DNA of 64,000 bases from assembly GCA_037200125.1 (NCBI GenBank), contig JBBCGS010000006.1, positions 124,001 to 188,000 on the forward strand, given 5' to 3'. The first letter of the stretch is position 1. Every line of letters begins with the position of its first letter. Below are positions 1 to 8,938 of the stretch, piece after piece. The notes under the pieces are model-generated. The model was given only the letters and a program-made list of their open reading frames with translations, had not been told where the DNA came from and made no database searches. The stretch comes from JADGHX01 sp037200125 (GTDB lineage Bacteria; Pseudomonadota; Gammaproteobacteria; Steroidobacterales; Steroidobacteraceae). The position numbers and the translations under genes are program-made.

Positions 1-507
1 AACGTAAGCGACGTCGACGAGCTTCTACAGGAAACATACGCCCGACTTCTGGTTGCCGGCAGCACGTCGCAGCCGAACGTACGCTCGATGCGTGCGTTCT
101 GCCTCACCGTTGCACGCAACGTCGCGCTGGACTGGTTGCGACATCGTCAGATCGTGCCGATCGATCTGGTGGCAGACATGGAAGCCTTGGACGTGTTGGA
201 CGAGGGAGCGCAGATAGAAGAAATCGTGAACGCCCACCAGGAGCTGGCTCTCCTGGCAAACGCCGTGGAGCAATTGCCCACGCGCTGCAGGCAGGTGTTC
301 ACGCTGCGCAAAGTTTACGGTTTCAGCCAGAAGGAGATTGCGGAACGGCTGCAGATTTCCGAGAACACCGTCGAGCAACACCTGACCAAAGCGGCGCGCC
401 GATGTGCGCAGGTGCTATTTGAGTCACCGAAGACCGCCCGAGAAGACAACGGAATGTTCGCGAAGCTGCGACGACGCATGAAACTGCATGACAAGAACAC
501 GGGATGA
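1..507 (+). CDS. ECF (FecI-type) RNA polymerase sigma factor, 5' end cut by the window edge
   Basis: The reading frame is open from base 1, so the N-terminus lies outside the window. The visible part starts within sigma-70 region 2 (DVDELLQETYARLL and the core-binding stretch FCLTVARNVALDWLRHR). It ends with region 4.2 (FTLRKVYGFSQKEIAERLQI then SENTVEQHLTKAARRC), the -35-recognising helix-turn-helix. The gene overlaps the downstream FecR by 20 bp, which implies translational coupling. By family knowledge it is released by the FecR partner and transcribes the adjacent receptor gene when the receptor binds its ligand. Its region 4 closely resembles the region-4-only protein at 10951-11235. Confident of the family; the ligand is unknown, though the adjacent lasso cluster suggests a peptide. 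Confidence 0.92.
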   Translation, partial: NVSDVDELLQETYARLLVAGSTSQPNVRSMRAFCLTVARNVALDWLRHRQIVPIDLVADMEALDVLDEGAQIEEIVNAHQELALLANAVEQLPTRCRQVFTLRKVYGFSQKEIAERLQISENTVEQHLTKAARRCAQVLFESPKTAREDNGMFAKLRRRMKLHDKNTG

Positions 508-1777
508 GCTCGAAGGGCGTGCCAACGAAATAGAGCAGCAGGCCGCCCGGTGGGTGACGCGCATAGATGTGCGCAGCACACCGGAAGAGTGGACGGCACT
601 GGATGCCTGGCTCCGTACGAACCCTCGACACCGCGCAGCGTTCCTGCGCCTCTCGGTCGCCTGGCGCAGAGCGGATGAGCTGAAGAAGCTCGCCCCTCTC
701 AGCGGCGTCGTCGACCCCGACCTGCTCGATCCCGCGCGCTGGAACACCGAGCCGCAGGATGACGACGGGCTCGAGGGTCACACGATCGCAGTGGATCCGC
801 GCCGCACGGACGATACACCCCGTCCCGCCAACCATACCGCCGTACGCGGTGGCCCTGCGCGGAGCCTTCGCGTTGTCGCCTCCACCGAGAATCCAACGCC
901 TGCGGACAACGACTGGGCTGCAGCGCGTGTCTATCGCGCCCGCACCGAAGAAGCCTCGGCGAATGACGACGAAAGAGACCTGTTTACGCACGAGGTTTCC
1001 GGTGGCGTCACGCGCTTCCGGGCGCTGGCCGCCTCGCGCCTCGCGGCTTCGATCACGGTGCTCGCGATTGCCAGCATCGGTGGCCTTGGCGCCTGGTATG
1101 CCGTTGAGCAAAAGAACACGCAGACGTACTCCACGCACATCGGTGAGTTCAATCGAGTAGTGCTCGAAGACGGTAGCACCATTGCACTGAACACCGACAG
1201 CGAAGTGCGAGTGCACTACTCCTCTCGCTACCGCCACGTTGGTCTCATGCGCGGCGAGGCGCTCTTCCAAGTCGCCAAGAACAAAGAGAAGCCATTCGAC
1301 GTAGAGGCGGGCAGCACGACAGTGCGCGCAGTGGGAACCGCGTTCTCTGTGCGCTTGCACGAAGCCGGTACGAACGAGCGCGTAGACGTTGTCGTCTCGG
1401 AGGGACGCATTGCGATCAACCCTCCCTCATCGCAGACATTCGCCGCAGGCAGCGTCGCTACGGTACAAAACGGCCGCGTCGATGCAACACGCGTCGACGG
1501 CGACGACATAACCAGCAAGCTCGCGTGGACGACGGGCCGGCTGATGTTCCAGGGCGAGAAATTGAGCGACGTCGTTGACGAGCTCAACCGGTACAATCTC
1601 CGCAAGCTTCAGGTTGCAGACCCCGACATCGCGGGCCTGAGAATCGGAGGCACGTTTCAAGCCACGGACCCCGACGGATTCGCGCGAGCACTCGGTGCCA
1701 CGTTCGGCATCAAGTCGCACCTCGTGGCTAAATCGTTTGGCGGCGACGTGATTGCACTCGATAGCGGCGTGCCCTGA
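488..1777 (+). CDS. FecR-family anti-sigma regulator
   Basis: 429 residues in the standard FecR order. A cytoplasmic DUF4880-type domain (about 12-70, with QQAARWVTRID and WLRTNPRHRAAFLRL) is followed by a Pro/Asp-rich linker, one membrane segment near 185-205 (ASITVLAIASIGGLGAW), and the FecR periplasmic domain (IGEFNRVVLEDGSTIALNTD to VSEGRIAI). The C-terminal part carries VDELNRYNLRKLQVAD. The ATG at 488 lies inside the sigma factor gene, and no other in-frame start fits as well. By family knowledge the C-terminal part senses the receptor's STN domain and the N-terminus holds the sigma factor. It sits between the sigma factor and its receptor as in a classical fecIRA unit. Confidence 0.93.
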   Translation: MTRTRDELEGRANEIEQQAARWVTRIDVRSTPEEWTALDAWLRTNPRHRAAFLRLSVAWRRADELKKLAPLSGVVDPDLLDPARWNTEPQDDDGLEGHTIAVDPRRTDDTPRPANHTAVRGGPARSLRVVASTENPTPADNDWAAARVYRARTEEASANDDERDLFTHEVSGGVTRFRALAASRLAASITVLAIASIGGLGAWYAVEQKNTQTYSTHIGEFNRVVLEDGSTIALNTDSEVRVHYSSRYRHVGLMRGEALFQVAKNKEKPFDVEAGSTTVRAVGTAFSVRLHEAGTNERVDVVVSEGRIAINPPSSQTFAAGSVATVQNGRVDATRVDGDDITSKLAWTTGRLMFQGEKLSDVVDELNRYNLRKLQVADPDIAGLRIGGTFQATDPDGFARALGATFGIKSHLVAKSFGGDVIALDSGVP

Positions 1778-1854
1778 GGAAGGCGCTTCCGTGAGTCGAG
1801 CACAAGGATTTGCACGGCCAGGATCGGTCGGCTGACGCAAATGGATCAGGAAGA

Positions 1855-4842
1855 ATGAAAGCGCGACCTCAGGGATGGCGCTGGAAATTATCGTTGCTCT
1901 TCGCACTCGTGCTGTGCTCTCTGCGCGGGCTCTCGGCCAGCGCCATGGGAAATCCGAACGAGCGATATCTCTTCGACATCGCCCCTGGCGTTGCCGCATG
2001 GCGCCTGAACGACTTCGGCACCCAGTCGGGCATGCAGCTGCTCTTCAACTTCGAAGACATGAAGGGCGTCAGCGTCACGGCCGTGCACGGCGAGTTCAAA
2101 CCGTTCGATGCGCTGAACCAGATGATTGCCGGGACGGACATTCGTTATGAGTTCGTGAATCGGCGGACGGTGACGCTCACGCGTGCCTCGATGGGGATGC
2201 GACCGTCGAAGGCGCCACGGGACAAGGCGGACGCTTCGAGGCATGGGACCGGGGACAGGCGCGGTTCCGGGGCCGGGCTGGAAGAAGTCACGGTCCGCAG
2301 CACACAGCTTTCTTCTCTCGAGGCAATCGGTTCGCAGGTCATCAGCGTGTCTCGCGCGGATATCGACGCAACCGGGTTCGTTACCGCCCAGGGCGTCATA
2401 CGTACGCTGCCGCAGGTTTTCGGGGGCGGTCCCAGCGAGGATACGGTTCTCGACAACGAAGCCCGTACGAACGTAGGGCGCGGCTCAGGCATCAACCTTC
2501 GAGGTCTCAGCGCGGGCTCGACTCTCGTCTTGATGAACGGCCGACGATTGCCGGGCTCCGGCAACGAAGGCTTGTTCGTCGACGTGTCGAACCTGCCCCT
2601 TGCGGCCGTAGAGCGCATAGACATCCTCCCTGACAGCTCGTCGACGTTCTTCGGTTCCGATGCCGTGGGGGGCGTGGCGAATTTCGTCATGCGAGACCGA
2701 TTCAACGGCCAGCAGAGCGAAGCCTATTTCGGTAACACGACGCGCGGCGATCGCCTCGACGAGAGCTATATCTCACAGCTCGTGGGCGCGCACACCGAGT
2801 CGGGCCACGGCTTGCTGGCACTCGAGTTCTATTCGCGCGGCAACTTGCCGGCCGCCAACCGGGAGATGGCAAGAAGCGATCTGCGGGAATACGGCGGCTC
2901 GGATTTCGACATTGCCCAGTCGAACCCGGGCAATATCATTCTGGGTTCCACGACCTGGGCGATACCGCGCGGACAAGACGGGACGAATTTGAAGCCCGGC
3001 GATTTCCTGAAGGATTCGCCAAACATGCAGGACCGATACGAAGGCTCGGACATCCTGCCAGAGCAGCAGCGCGTGACCGCCTTCGGCACGTGGAGACAGA
3101 ACCTGACGGATCGTCTGGCATTCTTCGGGGACTTGCTGGTGGGGAAACGCGACGAGCGCGGCGCAGGTGGTGGCGCGACCGTCAACCTCACCATTCCCGT
3201 AACCAACGCGTTCTACGCGGCCCCTGTACCCCTGCCGTCCCGCGTCCCGCTGCCGATGAGATATAGCTATTACGATGATTTCGGGCCCGTCATCACCGAC
3301 GCCCGCATCAGAAGCACCGGTTTTACGGTGGGCCTGGAACGGCGCTTCAGCGCGGAGTGGCAGGCAACCGCAACGATCGGGTATGCGGAAGAGCACACCA
3401 GCTCACTGGCCACGAACGTCGTAAATGCCGCGGCCCAGAACACCGCTCTTGCGAGCTCGGATCCCAACTCGGCTTTCAACCCCTTCGGCGATGGCTCACA
3501 CACCAATCCGGCGACGCTCGAATCGATGCGCGGCTTCTTGCAATCGGTGTTCGACTCGAACGTCACCTCCGCGAGCATCCTGACGACCGGCAAGCTGCTG
3601 GACCTGCCCGGCGGCAAGCTCGAGCTCTCTTTCGGCGGCGACGCGCGCCGCCAACGATTCCATTCGGCGCTCGACACCGACACGACCGTCGTTCCGACAG
3701 TCACTCGCACCGATCGCGATCGAGACATCGGTTCGGCGTTTGCCGAGCTGAGAGTGCCGATCGTGGGGCCCTCCAACAGTCTCCCGTGGGTTGAAGCGCT
3801 GGCTTTCTCCGTTGCCGAGCGCTACGAGCACTACAGCGACTTCGGCGCGGAGCTGACGCCACGCGCCGGCGTATCGTGGGCGCCGCTTCGCGGGGTGACG
3901 TTCCGAGGCTCGTACTCCGCCTCATTCCATCCGCCGGGCCTCCTGGATCTCGACGAGAGCGGCAATGTGTGGGTCATTCAACCTCTGCGCGATCCGCAGA
4001 CGGGCGGCACGTCCAGCGTTCTCGTCTGGGCCGGCAAGAATCGCGACCTGCGCGCGGAAAGCGCGCGCAGCTGGACCGCCGGGGTCGAATTCGAGCCGGA
4101 GCAATACCCCGAAACCGCGCTTGCGCTCACCTACTTCAATACCGACTTCACCGATCGCCTCAGCACGCCGCTCGCCACCGCGGACCTTCTTTCGAACCCG
4201 ACCTTCAGCCCGCTCATTACGCGCAACCCATCGACCGAGTATCGGGCCGAGGTGTGCAGCCGCGCGCGGCCAGTGACCTCGGTCGGCCTCGACTGCCTCG
4301 ATACGCCCATCGCGGCAATCGCGGACGTCCGCAAGAGAAACGATGCGATCGTGCGAACAAACGGCATCGACATGCTCGCCCGCTATGAGACGGCGTCGAG
4401 CCTCGGAAAGCTCACCTTCTCGTTGAATGGAACATACATACTGCGCTTCGCCGAAGCCGCCGCGGCCAACCTGCCGCTGGTGGAGCACGTGAGCACACAG
4501 AGCTATCCGATCAACCTCAAGGTGCGTGGCTCGGCTCGCTGGCGGCGCGGCGCGTTCGACGTCTCGGCCTACGTGAATTTCCTGAACAGCTACGAAGACG
4601 TAGTGAGCACTCCGCATCGAACCGTTTCTTCGTGGACCACTTTCGATCTGCACGCCTCGTACACGATCGGCTCGCGCGGCAACGGCTTGCTCGGAGACAC
4701 GACGTTTGCGTTCGGTGCGGACAACCTGTTCGACCGTGATCCACCCTTCCTCGACAACTCCGCCGCGGGACTGGGTTACGACCAGGAAAACGGCGACCTC
4801 ACCGGTCGCATCGTGAGCCTTACCGTGCGGAAGAAGTGGTAG
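1855..4842 (+). CDS. TonB-dependent receptor with STN signalling domain (lasso cluster 1)
   Basis: 995 residues from the ATG at 1855, chosen over an upstream TTG because AGGA lies just before it and a signal peptide follows (KLSLLFALVLCSL to SASA). The STN domain follows (YLFDIAPGVAAWRLND to YEFVNRRTVTLTRA, about 40-105), then the plug (LEEVTVRS, INLRGLSAGSTLVLMNGRRL, VERIDILPDSSSTFFGSDAVGGVANFV) and a beta-barrel ending in Trp (VRKKW). The STN domain marks it as a transducer that signals to the upstream FecR. Its 3' end overlaps the lasso cyclase gene on the other strand by 23 bp, so it is probably the importer or sensor for this lasso peptide or a related ligand (inference). It has a close paralogue at 32905-35868. 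Confidence 0.93.
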   Translation: MKARPQGWRWKLSLLFALVLCSLRGLSASAMGNPNERYLFDIAPGVAAWRLNDFGTQSGMQLLFNFEDMKGVSVTAVHGEFKPFDALNQMIAGTDIRYEFVNRRTVTLTRASMGMRPSKAPRDKADASRHGTGDRRGSGAGLEEVTVRSTQLSSLEAIGSQVISVSRADIDATGFVTAQGVIRTLPQVFGGGPSEDTVLDNEARTNVGRGSGINLRGLSAGSTLVLMNGRRLPGSGNEGLFVDVSNLPLAAVERIDILPDSSSTFFGSDAVGGVANFVMRDRFNGQQSEAYFGNTTRGDRLDESYISQLVGAHTESGHGLLALEFYSRGNLPAANREMARSDLREYGGSDFDIAQSNPGNIILGSTTWAIPRGQDGTNLKPGDFLKDSPNMQDRYEGSDILPEQQRVTAFGTWRQNLTDRLAFFGDLLVGKRDERGAGGGATVNLTIPVTNAFYAAPVPLPSRVPLPMRYSYYDDFGPVITDARIRSTGFTVGLERRFSAEWQATATIGYAEEHTSSLATNVVNAAAQNTALASSDPNSAFNPFGDGSHTNPATLESMRGFLQSVFDSNVTSASILTTGKLLDLPGGKLELSFGGDARRQRFHSALDTDTTVVPTVTRTDRDRDIGSAFAELRVPIVGPSNSLPWVEALAFSVAERYEHYSDFGAELTPRAGVSWAPLRGVTFRGSYSASFHPPGLLDLDESGNVWVIQPLRDPQTGGTSSVLVWAGKNRDLRAESARSWTAGVEFEPEQYPETALALTYFNTDFTDRLSTPLATADLLSNPTFSPLITRNPSTEYRAEVCSRARPVTSVGLDCLDTPIAAIADVRKRNDAIVRTNGIDMLARYETASSLGKLTFSLNGTYILRFAEAAAANLPLVEHVSTQSYPINLKVRGSARWRRGAFDVSAYVNFLNSYEDVVSTPHRTVSSWTTFDLHASYTIGSRGNGLLGDTTFAFGADNLFDRDPPFLDNSAAGLGYDQENGDLTGRIVSLTVRKKW

Positions 4843-6685
4843 CGGCGGACCAGCGGCGCACCCAAATCTCCGTGCACAGGTGGTGACGCAGCACCTGGTT
4901 GTACTCGAAGCTCTCCGACGCGGAGTCGACGCTTGTGAACTCCTCGAGCTTCGCGCGATCGAGAAGTCCCGCCTTGACCAGCAAACCGTCGAGCAGCATT
5001 TCGCGAAGAAAGGCCGCGTTCTTGTCGAGCATGCGTCGATTGTAGCGATCGGCCAGACCTTTCTGCGTCCGGCGGATGATGGCCCGAGGCAGCACGTCGG
5101 TGAATGCGCGACGGGCAATCGAACGATCCCTGCCGCCGGTGATCCAGACGTAGGTGGGAATGCGCAGGCACGCTTCCATCACCGGTTGCGACATCAGGAC
5201 CGGCGTGCGCTCGATGGCCGTCGCTCCGCCAAATGCCTCGTAGAAGTGCGGCGGAATCGAAAGACAGACTATTTGCCACATGAGACCGGGAGTGAGTCCC
5301 TCGGCCGCGCGGATCCACGGAGGCAGCAGGTCGCGGTTGGTGCGCGCCTTCTCGTAAATCTCGGGCGGTATTACCGCCCGGCGACCGCCGAACTCGGACA
5401 GCAGATTCCGCGTAGGCTTCTTCCCGTGGCGGAGCATCCCTTCATAGAGAATGGACCAGATGGAGGCGCGGTTGATTCGCGCGGCGTCGTGCGCAACACC
5501 GAAGAGGCCAGGTCGATAACCAAAGTGCCGCAGATAGTCCACCACCGCAAGATCGGCGCGTGCCTGCATGAAAAGGCCGTCGCCGCCGGCGCCGGAGAAT
5601 GCACCGGTCGCTCCACGATCGGACATGACCCGGACTTCCAGCGGGCTGTGGACCAGATCGTAGATGTAGAACCACGGCTTCGGCGCCAGGCGAATATCCA
5701 TCAGCTTCTCGAGCGGCGCGTCGGCGCCGTCGAGCTCGCATTCGACGAGCTCGACGTCCATGTGTTTCGCCGACAGGCGTGCGTAGTGACGTTCGTCCTC
5801 ATTCCCCGCCGGCGCGAAGTAGTGAATGCACGTCACGCGTGGTTCGTTTGGCGCGCTCCTGAGGCACCCGAGAACGATCGAGGAGTCCAGGCCACCCGAC
5901 AGGTTGTGGGTGACGGATCGATGCAGCGACGCCCACGCATGCACGGTTTCCTTTACCGTCTCCCGAACTACAGCGGTTGCTTGCTCCGGATCGACGATGC
6001 GCGCGCGGTCCGCAAGCTCCGCCGGCCGCCAGAGCAGCGAGTATTCGACATCGTTGCCCGAGAAGCTGGCGCGCTCGCCGGGCTGTAACTCCTGTACCTC
6101 GTTCAATCCCGTCTCGCGGATCTGGAGCGCCGAGTACGGAAGCATCGAGGCAATGAATCGCCAGTTGATGGAGAACGGCATCAACCCGAGGCCGAGGCAC
6201 GGTTCGATATCCGAGAACACGAGGCTCAAGCGCTTGTATCGAGCGATGTAACAGGGAAGGCCGCCGCTCGGATCCCTCACCACTCGTACTTTCTGGTTTG
6301 CTCCCTCGCGCAGGATCGCGACGTAGCGTCCCCAGTAATTCTCGATCAGGTGTTCGCCACCCGAGTCGCACATGCGTTCCGATTCGGTCGCATCGATCGG
6401 CTCGTCCGCGGGATGCGACTGAAGCTCACTGCCGCGCCTGAACAAGCGGCCAAACACGACGCCCCGGCGGCGACCCGAAAGAACCCGGGACTCGCAGGAA
6501 GTGAGCTTGTCGCGGGAGGTCGCGCCGAGCCCTCCGGCATCCGCGTGGAACGCGGCGAGCCCCGTTTCGTCGACGACACGCGACCAGCTCGGCAACTCCC
6601 GCGGAAGGCGCGCCGAGAGATGGCCGGCATCCGAGACAGCTTCCGGATCCCGACCGTCCCAGATGAGGACGAGGTAGCGATACAC
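4820..6685 (-). CDS. lasso peptide macrolactam synthetase (asparagine-synthetase-like C protein)
   Basis: About 621 residues. The C-terminal half has the ATP-pyrophosphatase signature LSGGLDSSIVLGCL, as in asparagine synthetase B. The N-terminal glutaminase-like part lacks an N-terminal catalytic Cys, which is the lasso C pattern. By family knowledge it adenylates the core Asp/Glu side chain and closes it onto the new N-terminal amine. A longer frame opens with TTG at 6706, but the GTG at 6685 gives VYRYLVLIWDGRD, aligning with the cluster 2 start (MLRYIAFLWDVSD), and AAAGAG lies upstream. Gene order A-B-C on the minus strand suggests one operon with 7528-7686 and 6699-7463. Confidence 0.93.
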   Translation of the reverse strand: MYRYLVLIWDGRDPEAVSDAGHLSARLPRELPSWSRVVDETGLAAFHADAGGLGATSRDKLTSCESRVLSGRRRGVVFGRLFRRGSELQSHPADEPIDATESERMCDSGGEHLIENYWGRYVAILREGANQKVRVVRDPSGGLPCYIARYKRLSLVFSDIEPCLGLGLMPFSINWRFIASMLPYSALQIRETGLNEVQELQPGERASFSGNDVEYSLLWRPAELADRARIVDPEQATAVVRETVKETVHAWASLHRSVTHNLSGGLDSSIVLGCLRSAPNEPRVTCIHYFAPAGNEDERHYARLSAKHMDVELVECELDGADAPLEKLMDIRLAPKPWFYIYDLVHSPLEVRVMSDRGATGAFSGAGGDGLFMQARADLAVVDYLRHFGYRPGLFGVAHDAARINRASIWSILYEGMLRHGKKPTRNLLSEFGGRRAVIPPEIYEKARTNRDLLPPWIRAAEGLTPGLMWQIVCLSIPPHFYEAFGGATAIERTPVLMSQPVMEACLRIPTYVWITGGRDRSIARRAFTDVLPRAIIRRTQKGLADRYNRRMLDKNAAFLREMLLDGLLVKAGLLDRAKLEEFTSVDSASESFEYNQVLRHHLCTEIWVRRWSAATTSSAR

Positions 6686-6698
6686 AGAACTCTTTCGG

Positions 6699-7463
6699 CT
6701 ACACAACCATGATCGGCGTGTAGCGCTTGACGTGGTCGACGGTGTCGTTCAGCACGACCCCCTCGAGCTGCAACCAGCAATGAGCCGCAAAGGGGCGCGA
6801 TTGCACCCCGAACACCCAATTGGGAAATACGCCGTAGCCGGCCAGAAATTCGCTCAACGAAAGCGCATCGAACAGGCAGGAGTCTTTCGCGGCGAAGAAG
6901 AACGGCCTCAACGTTGCGAACGAGCCGACGAGCTGCTGCAGCCGCGCTTGCGGAAGCGGTGACCGGTTGCGCGGCCGTCCGTGCTCCGCGCGAGCTCGCA
7001 CGCGACCCACGACGGTTTCGAACGTTCGATGCTTGAGAAGCAGCCGCGCACCGACCGCCGACGAAACGAACCTCAGGAACAGGTACGGCCCGAGTCGCGG
7101 GCGTTCGTCGAGATCTTCGGCCGTGAGATCCGCGCGCAGGGGTTGCGCAACGGTGGCCTGCGCCGCCTTGCCTTCCGCGGATTCGGGAACGAGTATGCCT
7201 TTGTCGAGCAGCAACGAAAGGACTCCCGTGAGCTCGTTCCGATTCACCTGCTCCGACAGCGCCGGAGCGGCCGCGCTGGCATCATGTCGAACAAAGTCGA
7301 CAACCAGTTGCGCGGGCACCGGCCATCCGGGCACGAGATATCCCAGGCTGGCGGTCCTTGCCGACTCGAGCGCGAAGTAGCGATCCTTGCGCACATCCAG
7401 AAACACCACGTGTTCGCCCTGTACACAGACGAACACGTGGCGTGCCAACGCATACTGAGGCAT
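6699..7463 (-). CDS. lasso peptide leader-binding/leader peptidase fusion (B1-B2 protein)
   Basis: 254 residues. The first about 95 form a PqqD-like RiPP recognition element (VFVCVQGEHVVFLDVRKDRYFAL) that would bind the precursor leader. The C-terminal part is a transglutaminase-like cysteine peptidase with the expected triad visible: Cys in KDSCLFDALSLSEFL, His in FAAHCWLQLEG and Asp in VVLNDTVDHV. It removes the leader so that the cyclase can act. The ATG at 7463 is 65 bp downstream of the precursor stop, and the cyclase follows at once, consistent with one A-B-C transcript. All catalytic residues are present, unlike the cluster 2 counterpart. Confidence 0.92.
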   Translation of the reverse strand: MPQYALARHVFVCVQGEHVVFLDVRKDRYFALESARTASLGYLVPGWPVPAQLVVDFVRHDASAAAPALSEQVNRNELTGVLSLLLDKGILVPESAEGKAAQATVAQPLRADLTAEDLDERPRLGPYLFLRFVSSAVGARLLLKHRTFETVVGRVRARAEHGRPRNRSPLPQARLQQLVGSFATLRPFFFAAKDSCLFDALSLSEFLAGYGVFPNWVFGVQSRPFAAHCWLQLEGVVLNDTVDHVKRYTPIMVV

Positions 7464-7527
7464 CAGGAAATTCTTATTATGTGGGAGTGACTTCCTTCAA
7501 AGAACGCGGAAGCCCCTTACGAAAGGC

Positions 7528-7686
7528 CTAGCCCCATAGCAGCGCCGTATCCACCGGCGGGGGGCAGAACTCCCAGAAAATGAGGAATGGCAGACCCTTC
7601 GTTACTTTCGACGCCTGTCCGCAATCCAGCAGTGCAACGGCCTCCGGCCGCTTTCCCCGCACATTCTCGGTCTTCACGTTGTTCAC
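7528..7686 (-). CDS. lasso peptide precursor (A), cluster 1
   Basis: A 52-residue product starting at GTG, six bases after AAGGAG. The predicted leader ends ...CGQASKVTK, with the near-invariant Thr at position -2. The predicted core is 22 residues: ring segment GLPFLIFWE, then tail FCPPPVDTALLWG. Gly1 and Glu9 would form a nine-residue macrolactam, a standard lasso ring. The tail has one Cys, three consecutive Pro after it, and bulky residues near the end (L, L, W) that could act as plugs. B and C genes follow directly on the same strand. The start codon and position -2 Thr are seen; the cleavage site, ring and fold are inferred from the family. Confidence 0.88.
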   Translation of the reverse strand: MNNVKTENVRGKRPEAVALLDCGQASKVTKGLPFLIFWEFCPPPVDTALLWG

Positions 7687-8938
7687 GGCAGTCTCCTTGA
7701 ATCACCCAAGATGATCGGTTCCCTGAAACCGCGGCGAAGTCGCAATCCCTCACACCGCGGACTGTCGAAGGCCTCAGCCGGGGGCGCCGAGTGGAGAATC
7801 CTGATGAATGCTCCATACGACGCGGGGCCGCCCCGCCTTCGTCTCAATTGGGGTAAACCGTGCGCCCGGCGCGCCGGGTCCTTCCATTGGACGTTCGTCA
7901 TCGAGCAGTCCTTGTCGATAGGGTCGAGAGGCGCGGTGAACCCTGCAGGCGGCGCCTCGCTCGGTCAATAGAGGGAGCCCGGTCGTTAGGACTGCCCGCA
8001 CATGCGCAACCATTCGCCACGATCGCGTCCGTCGGATGCGGTTGTACATATCCATCTTCACTCCGATTCAAAATGAGTGACTCGCGGGCAATACGTCAAA
8101 CGCGGTGTATCTGCCGCGAGGCATTCTTTTTGATTCGAAGATCAAACAACTCCGGGGGAACGACCGGCGCCAGACCGCGCCGGCGGCGCGATCGCGTTGC
8201 CCGTGACGGTTCGCGCGGCGCGCCCGCGCGGGAAGCGTGATGGCGTGTGCAGGTCGATATGGGAGCGGACGACACCTGCCGCGCCTCACGGGCCCGAGGG
8301 TTCGATGCGCTCTGTCCCGCTTCTGTGACAGAGCTTTGTTTTTTGGCTTATGAATCGGGTCGTGAGGCGCGGCGCCCGAAGGGGCAACGAGGGCGAATGA
8401 GCGTCAGTGGGGAACTGGCAGCTCGTCCGGAGAATCCGGAACGTTTTCACCCGATGTGCCTATCGAACCCGGCACATCTGGCGTCTGCGAGACCTCCACG
8501 AAGCCCATCGTCCTCGTTAGCCGTGTCACCACAGGTGCGCCGCGAAGCATTGAGCCGCGACTGCGAGTGTGGAACGACGGCCGGTTTCCCTTGCCCTTCA
8601 CCGTGACTTTCCCTGTCAGCTTCGAGCGCTCGCGAAGGTGGTGCGCGGGTGCGCCAGCGTCAACCGTGCGCGGCGCCCGTCACACACACCGCTGCGGCCC
8701 GATGAGCAGATTGCGTTGTAAGTGACTCAACTATCACCGGCTGGAACCGGCTGTCGTGTAGGAGCGCCAACTAGTCTCACGGGGTGACAGTGCAAGACTA
8801 TTTGCCCGCTCTGCCGCCGCGCGGTGCTCATTGTGGATGGCAGTTCGACTCAATCTAACGGAATCGCCAGCACCGCCCGTCTTCATCTCAGACAGGACGC
8901 CGTGACGAAGCGGCGGGCATACAGCGAAGGACTCAGGG
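7687..8938. other. 1.25-kb stretch without a convincing gene
   Basis: This lies between the divergent lasso A gene (-) and a FecR-like gene (+). It must hold the promoters of both but I cannot name a box with confidence. Short frames run on both strands, for instance around 8405-8720 where both strands look moderately coding; neither has a ribosome-binding site and a plausible full-length product. They may be decayed gene remnants. A terminator-like hairpin lies at 8309-8344. Confidence 0.5.
8309..8344 (+). terminator. Rho-independent terminator-like hairpin without an upstream gene
   Basis: GCTCTGTC (8309-8316) pairs perfectly with GACAGAGC (8327-8334) around a 10-base loop, followed by TTTGTTTTTT. 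This is an intrinsic terminator shape on the + strand. No convincing + gene ends before it, so it may end a small RNA or a lost gene. Confidence 0.6.

Noticed and set aside
323..1360. 345-residue antisense frame opposite FecR
   Set aside because: Overlaps a clear FecR gene; composition is typical of a high-GC antisense shadow.
7774..8061. A minus-strand frame ending with TKAGRPRVVWSIHQDSPL, looking like a second lasso core after Thr-Lys
   Set aside because: No Asp or Glu at core positions 7-9, no ribosome-binding site at a fitting start, and codons do not look coding.
8405..8725. Competing + and - frames that both look partly coding
   Set aside because: Neither has a supported start or recognisable domain, so I could not choose a strand.
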